Assembly (NCBI GenBank): GCA_943332445.1
Contig: CALQPL010000049.1
Coordinates: forward strand, 1 to 7,331
Source: Bifidobacterium breve
GTDB taxonomy: Bacteria > Actinomycetota > Actinomycetes > UBA12327
Reading direction: 5' to 3'
DNA length: 7,331 nt
Shown here: positions 6,354 to 7,331 of the stretch, in pieces
Layout: each line of letters begins with the position of its first letter
How positions within the stretch are numbered: position 1 is the stretch's first letter
Made by a program: the position numbers and the translations under genes
The notes under the pieces: model-generated
Seen by the model: only the letters and a program-made list of their open reading frames with translations
The model's database searches: none
What the model was told of the DNA's origin: nothing

Positions 6354-7054
6354 ATTCCTGGGCTCTGGCGTTGCTTATGGCAGCTATGTTCGCCTGGTGG
6401 TTCAGCCCGCATCAGCAGCGATTGCGGTCGGTGGTTCCGTCACCCCCATTGGCTGTTGTTACCGCGGGCAAAACATGGTGGGTACGCATTGATGCGCTCG
6501 CTCGAAAGACGCGTTACACGGCGCAACGTCGACGCGCCATGGTGGATGTGGTGGAAGCCCTCGCCGGTGAACTGAATGCAGGACAAGCACCGATTCAGGC
6601 ATTGCAGTTCGCCTTGGATGCAGGACCTGTCGACTTTCATCGGTTTGCTCAGTCGATTCGATTAGGAGCGGATCCGCTCTCACAGTGCACGCAGTTAGCC
6701 CGCATTCCCGGTTGTGAAGCAGCGCTTTCCCTTGCAGCGTGCTGGCGGGTGGGGTCCAACGCTGGTTCAGGTTTGGTAGACACCATGGAGCAGTTAGCCC
6801 AAGGGTTGCGTGATGACTTGGCTGTACGTGCCGAAGTGCAATCCCAGATTGCGGGTCCGCAAGCCACGGCTCGGTTCCTTGCGGCTCTTCCTGTGGCAGG
6901 ACCCGTGCTCGCGACAGCCCTTGGCGTTAATTTCGGCGCCGTTCTTTTCACCACTTCCGTCGGGCATTGGTGTGTGGTCTTGGGGCTGCTACTTGATGTG
7001 TTGGGTTTGTGGTGGGTGCATCGCATCATGACTTCGGCGTACCCCATCGCATGA
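6350..7054 (+). CDS. tadB: TadB-like pilus assembly platform protein (T2SSF domain)
   Basis: An inner-membrane platform protein of the Tad pilus machine, predicted to pair with TadC and contact the TadA ATPase. It has 234 residues: a first hydrophobic helix at about 3-18, a cytoplasmic T2SSF helical domain at about 60-170 (starting RRRAMVDVVEALAGEL, with the conserved-type SGLVDTMEQLAQGLR region at 140-154), and two further membrane helices at about 174-200 and 205-226. It is shorter than proteobacterial TadB (about 300 or more residues) because only a short linker of about 40 residues separates the first helix from the T2SSF domain; this is usual for actinobacterial versions as far as I recall. 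The ATG at 6350 forms ATGA with the tadA stop. No Shine-Dalgarno sequence precedes it, so translation probably depends on coupling to tadA. Confidence 0.88.
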   Translation: MNSWALALLMAAMFAWWFSPHQQRLRSVVPSPPLAVVTAGKTWWVRIDALARKTRYTAQRRRAMVDVVEALAGELNAGQAPIQALQFALDAGPVDFHRFAQSIRLGADPLSQCTQLARIPGCEAALSLAACWRVGSNAGSGLVDTMEQLAQGLRDDLAVRAEVQSQIAGPQATARFLAALPVAGPVLATALGVNFGAVLFTTSVGHWCVVLGLLLDVLGLWWVHRIMTSAYPIA

Positions 7055-7331
7055 GGTATCTGATCACTGCTGTCATTGGCGCGAGCACCTATTACCTTGT
7101 TGCCACTTGGAGAGGCGTTTCGCGATGGCGGGTGCGTGCGTTAGGTATCGCCACCCATCAGACCATTCCCGGAAACTCGAACAAGGGGTTGTCGCCTTCG
7201 GTGGTGTGTGGCGTGGTCGGGTGCATTGCCATCGTTGTTGCCCCTTCGCTGTTGTCAATCGTGGTGGGCGCAGTTGTCGCTATCGCCGGCCCCCGCTTGC
7301 TGGCTCGCTTTGAATCTCGAAACGATCGGAT
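7051..7331 (+). CDS. tadC: TadC-like pilus assembly platform protein, N-terminal part (runs off right edge)
   Basis: The frame opening with the ATG at 7051 stays open to the window end, giving 93 residues. Hydrophobic segments lie at about 2-19 and 50-82 (VVCGVVGCIAIVVAP and onward), separated by a basic, polar loop with RWRVRALG. That is the layout of the N-terminus of TadC-type proteins ahead of their T2SSF domain, which would lie beyond the edge. Identity rests mainly on position: it follows tadB in an ATGA four-base overlap, and tadB-tadC pairs are the rule. No ribosome binding site is visible, again suggesting coupling. Without the T2SSF domain the call is inference, though a membrane protein is clear from sequence. 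Confidence 0.75.
   Translation, partial: MRYLITAVIGASTYYLVATWRGVSRWRVRALGIATHQTIPGNSNKGLSPSVVCGVVGCIAIVVAPSLLSIVVGAVVAIAGPRLLARFESRNDR

Overview
The window looks like chromosomal DNA of a moderately GC-rich actinobacterium (Actinomycetota). This rests on GC-biased codon use with frequent GTG/TTG starts, an actinobacterial-type acetyl-CoA synthetase, an Ssd-like septum-site/TadZ protein at the head of a tad operon, and a gene order that I recall from Mycobacterium (the Rv3657c-Rv3662c neighbourhood) and Streptomyces (around SCO3556-SCO3564). The synteny statement is from memory, not from a search. No mobile element, phage gene, CRISPR array, tRNA or rRNA was seen.

Layout. Positions 1-599 (minus) hold the N-terminal 199 codons of an NhaA-type Na+/H+ antiporter, which runs off the left edge. 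Twenty bases upstream of its start lies the end of acsA (620-2617, minus), a full-length acetyl-CoA synthetase with all adenylation motifs and the catalytic C-terminal lysine. A 26-bp gap separates acsA from a divergent gene (2644-3456, plus) for a 270-residue actinobacterial Fic-fold-like protein whose Fic motif is degenerate. This gene converges, with only 6 bp between stops, on a minus-strand gene (3463 to about 4332) for a HAD-IB phosphatase-like enzyme with a C-terminal membrane anchor. After a 141-bp divergent intergenic region come four overlapping plus-strand genes: ssd/tadZ-like (4474-5205), tadA/cpaF (5205-6353), tadB (6350-7054) and tadC (7051 to the right edge, partial).

How the genes work together. 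The right half is the core of a Tad (Flp-type) pilus machine: a MinD/ParA-like localisation factor, the secretion ATPase, and the two T2SSF-type inner-membrane platform proteins. They form a translationally coupled chain with 1-4 base overlaps. Prepilin and accessory genes would be expected just beyond the right edge. The left half is central metabolism and ion homeostasis: acetate activation plus Na+/H+ exchange, probably co-transcribed. The two middle genes, the Fic-like protein and the membrane-anchored HAD hydrolase, have no assigned role but appear to travel with ssd-tad in actinobacteria, so they are the best candidates for undescribed function here. I found no clear evidence of a wholly new system. 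The most interesting points are the inactive-looking Fic motif, the short Ssd protein lacking both Walker lysines, and the very tight packing of divergent and convergent genes.
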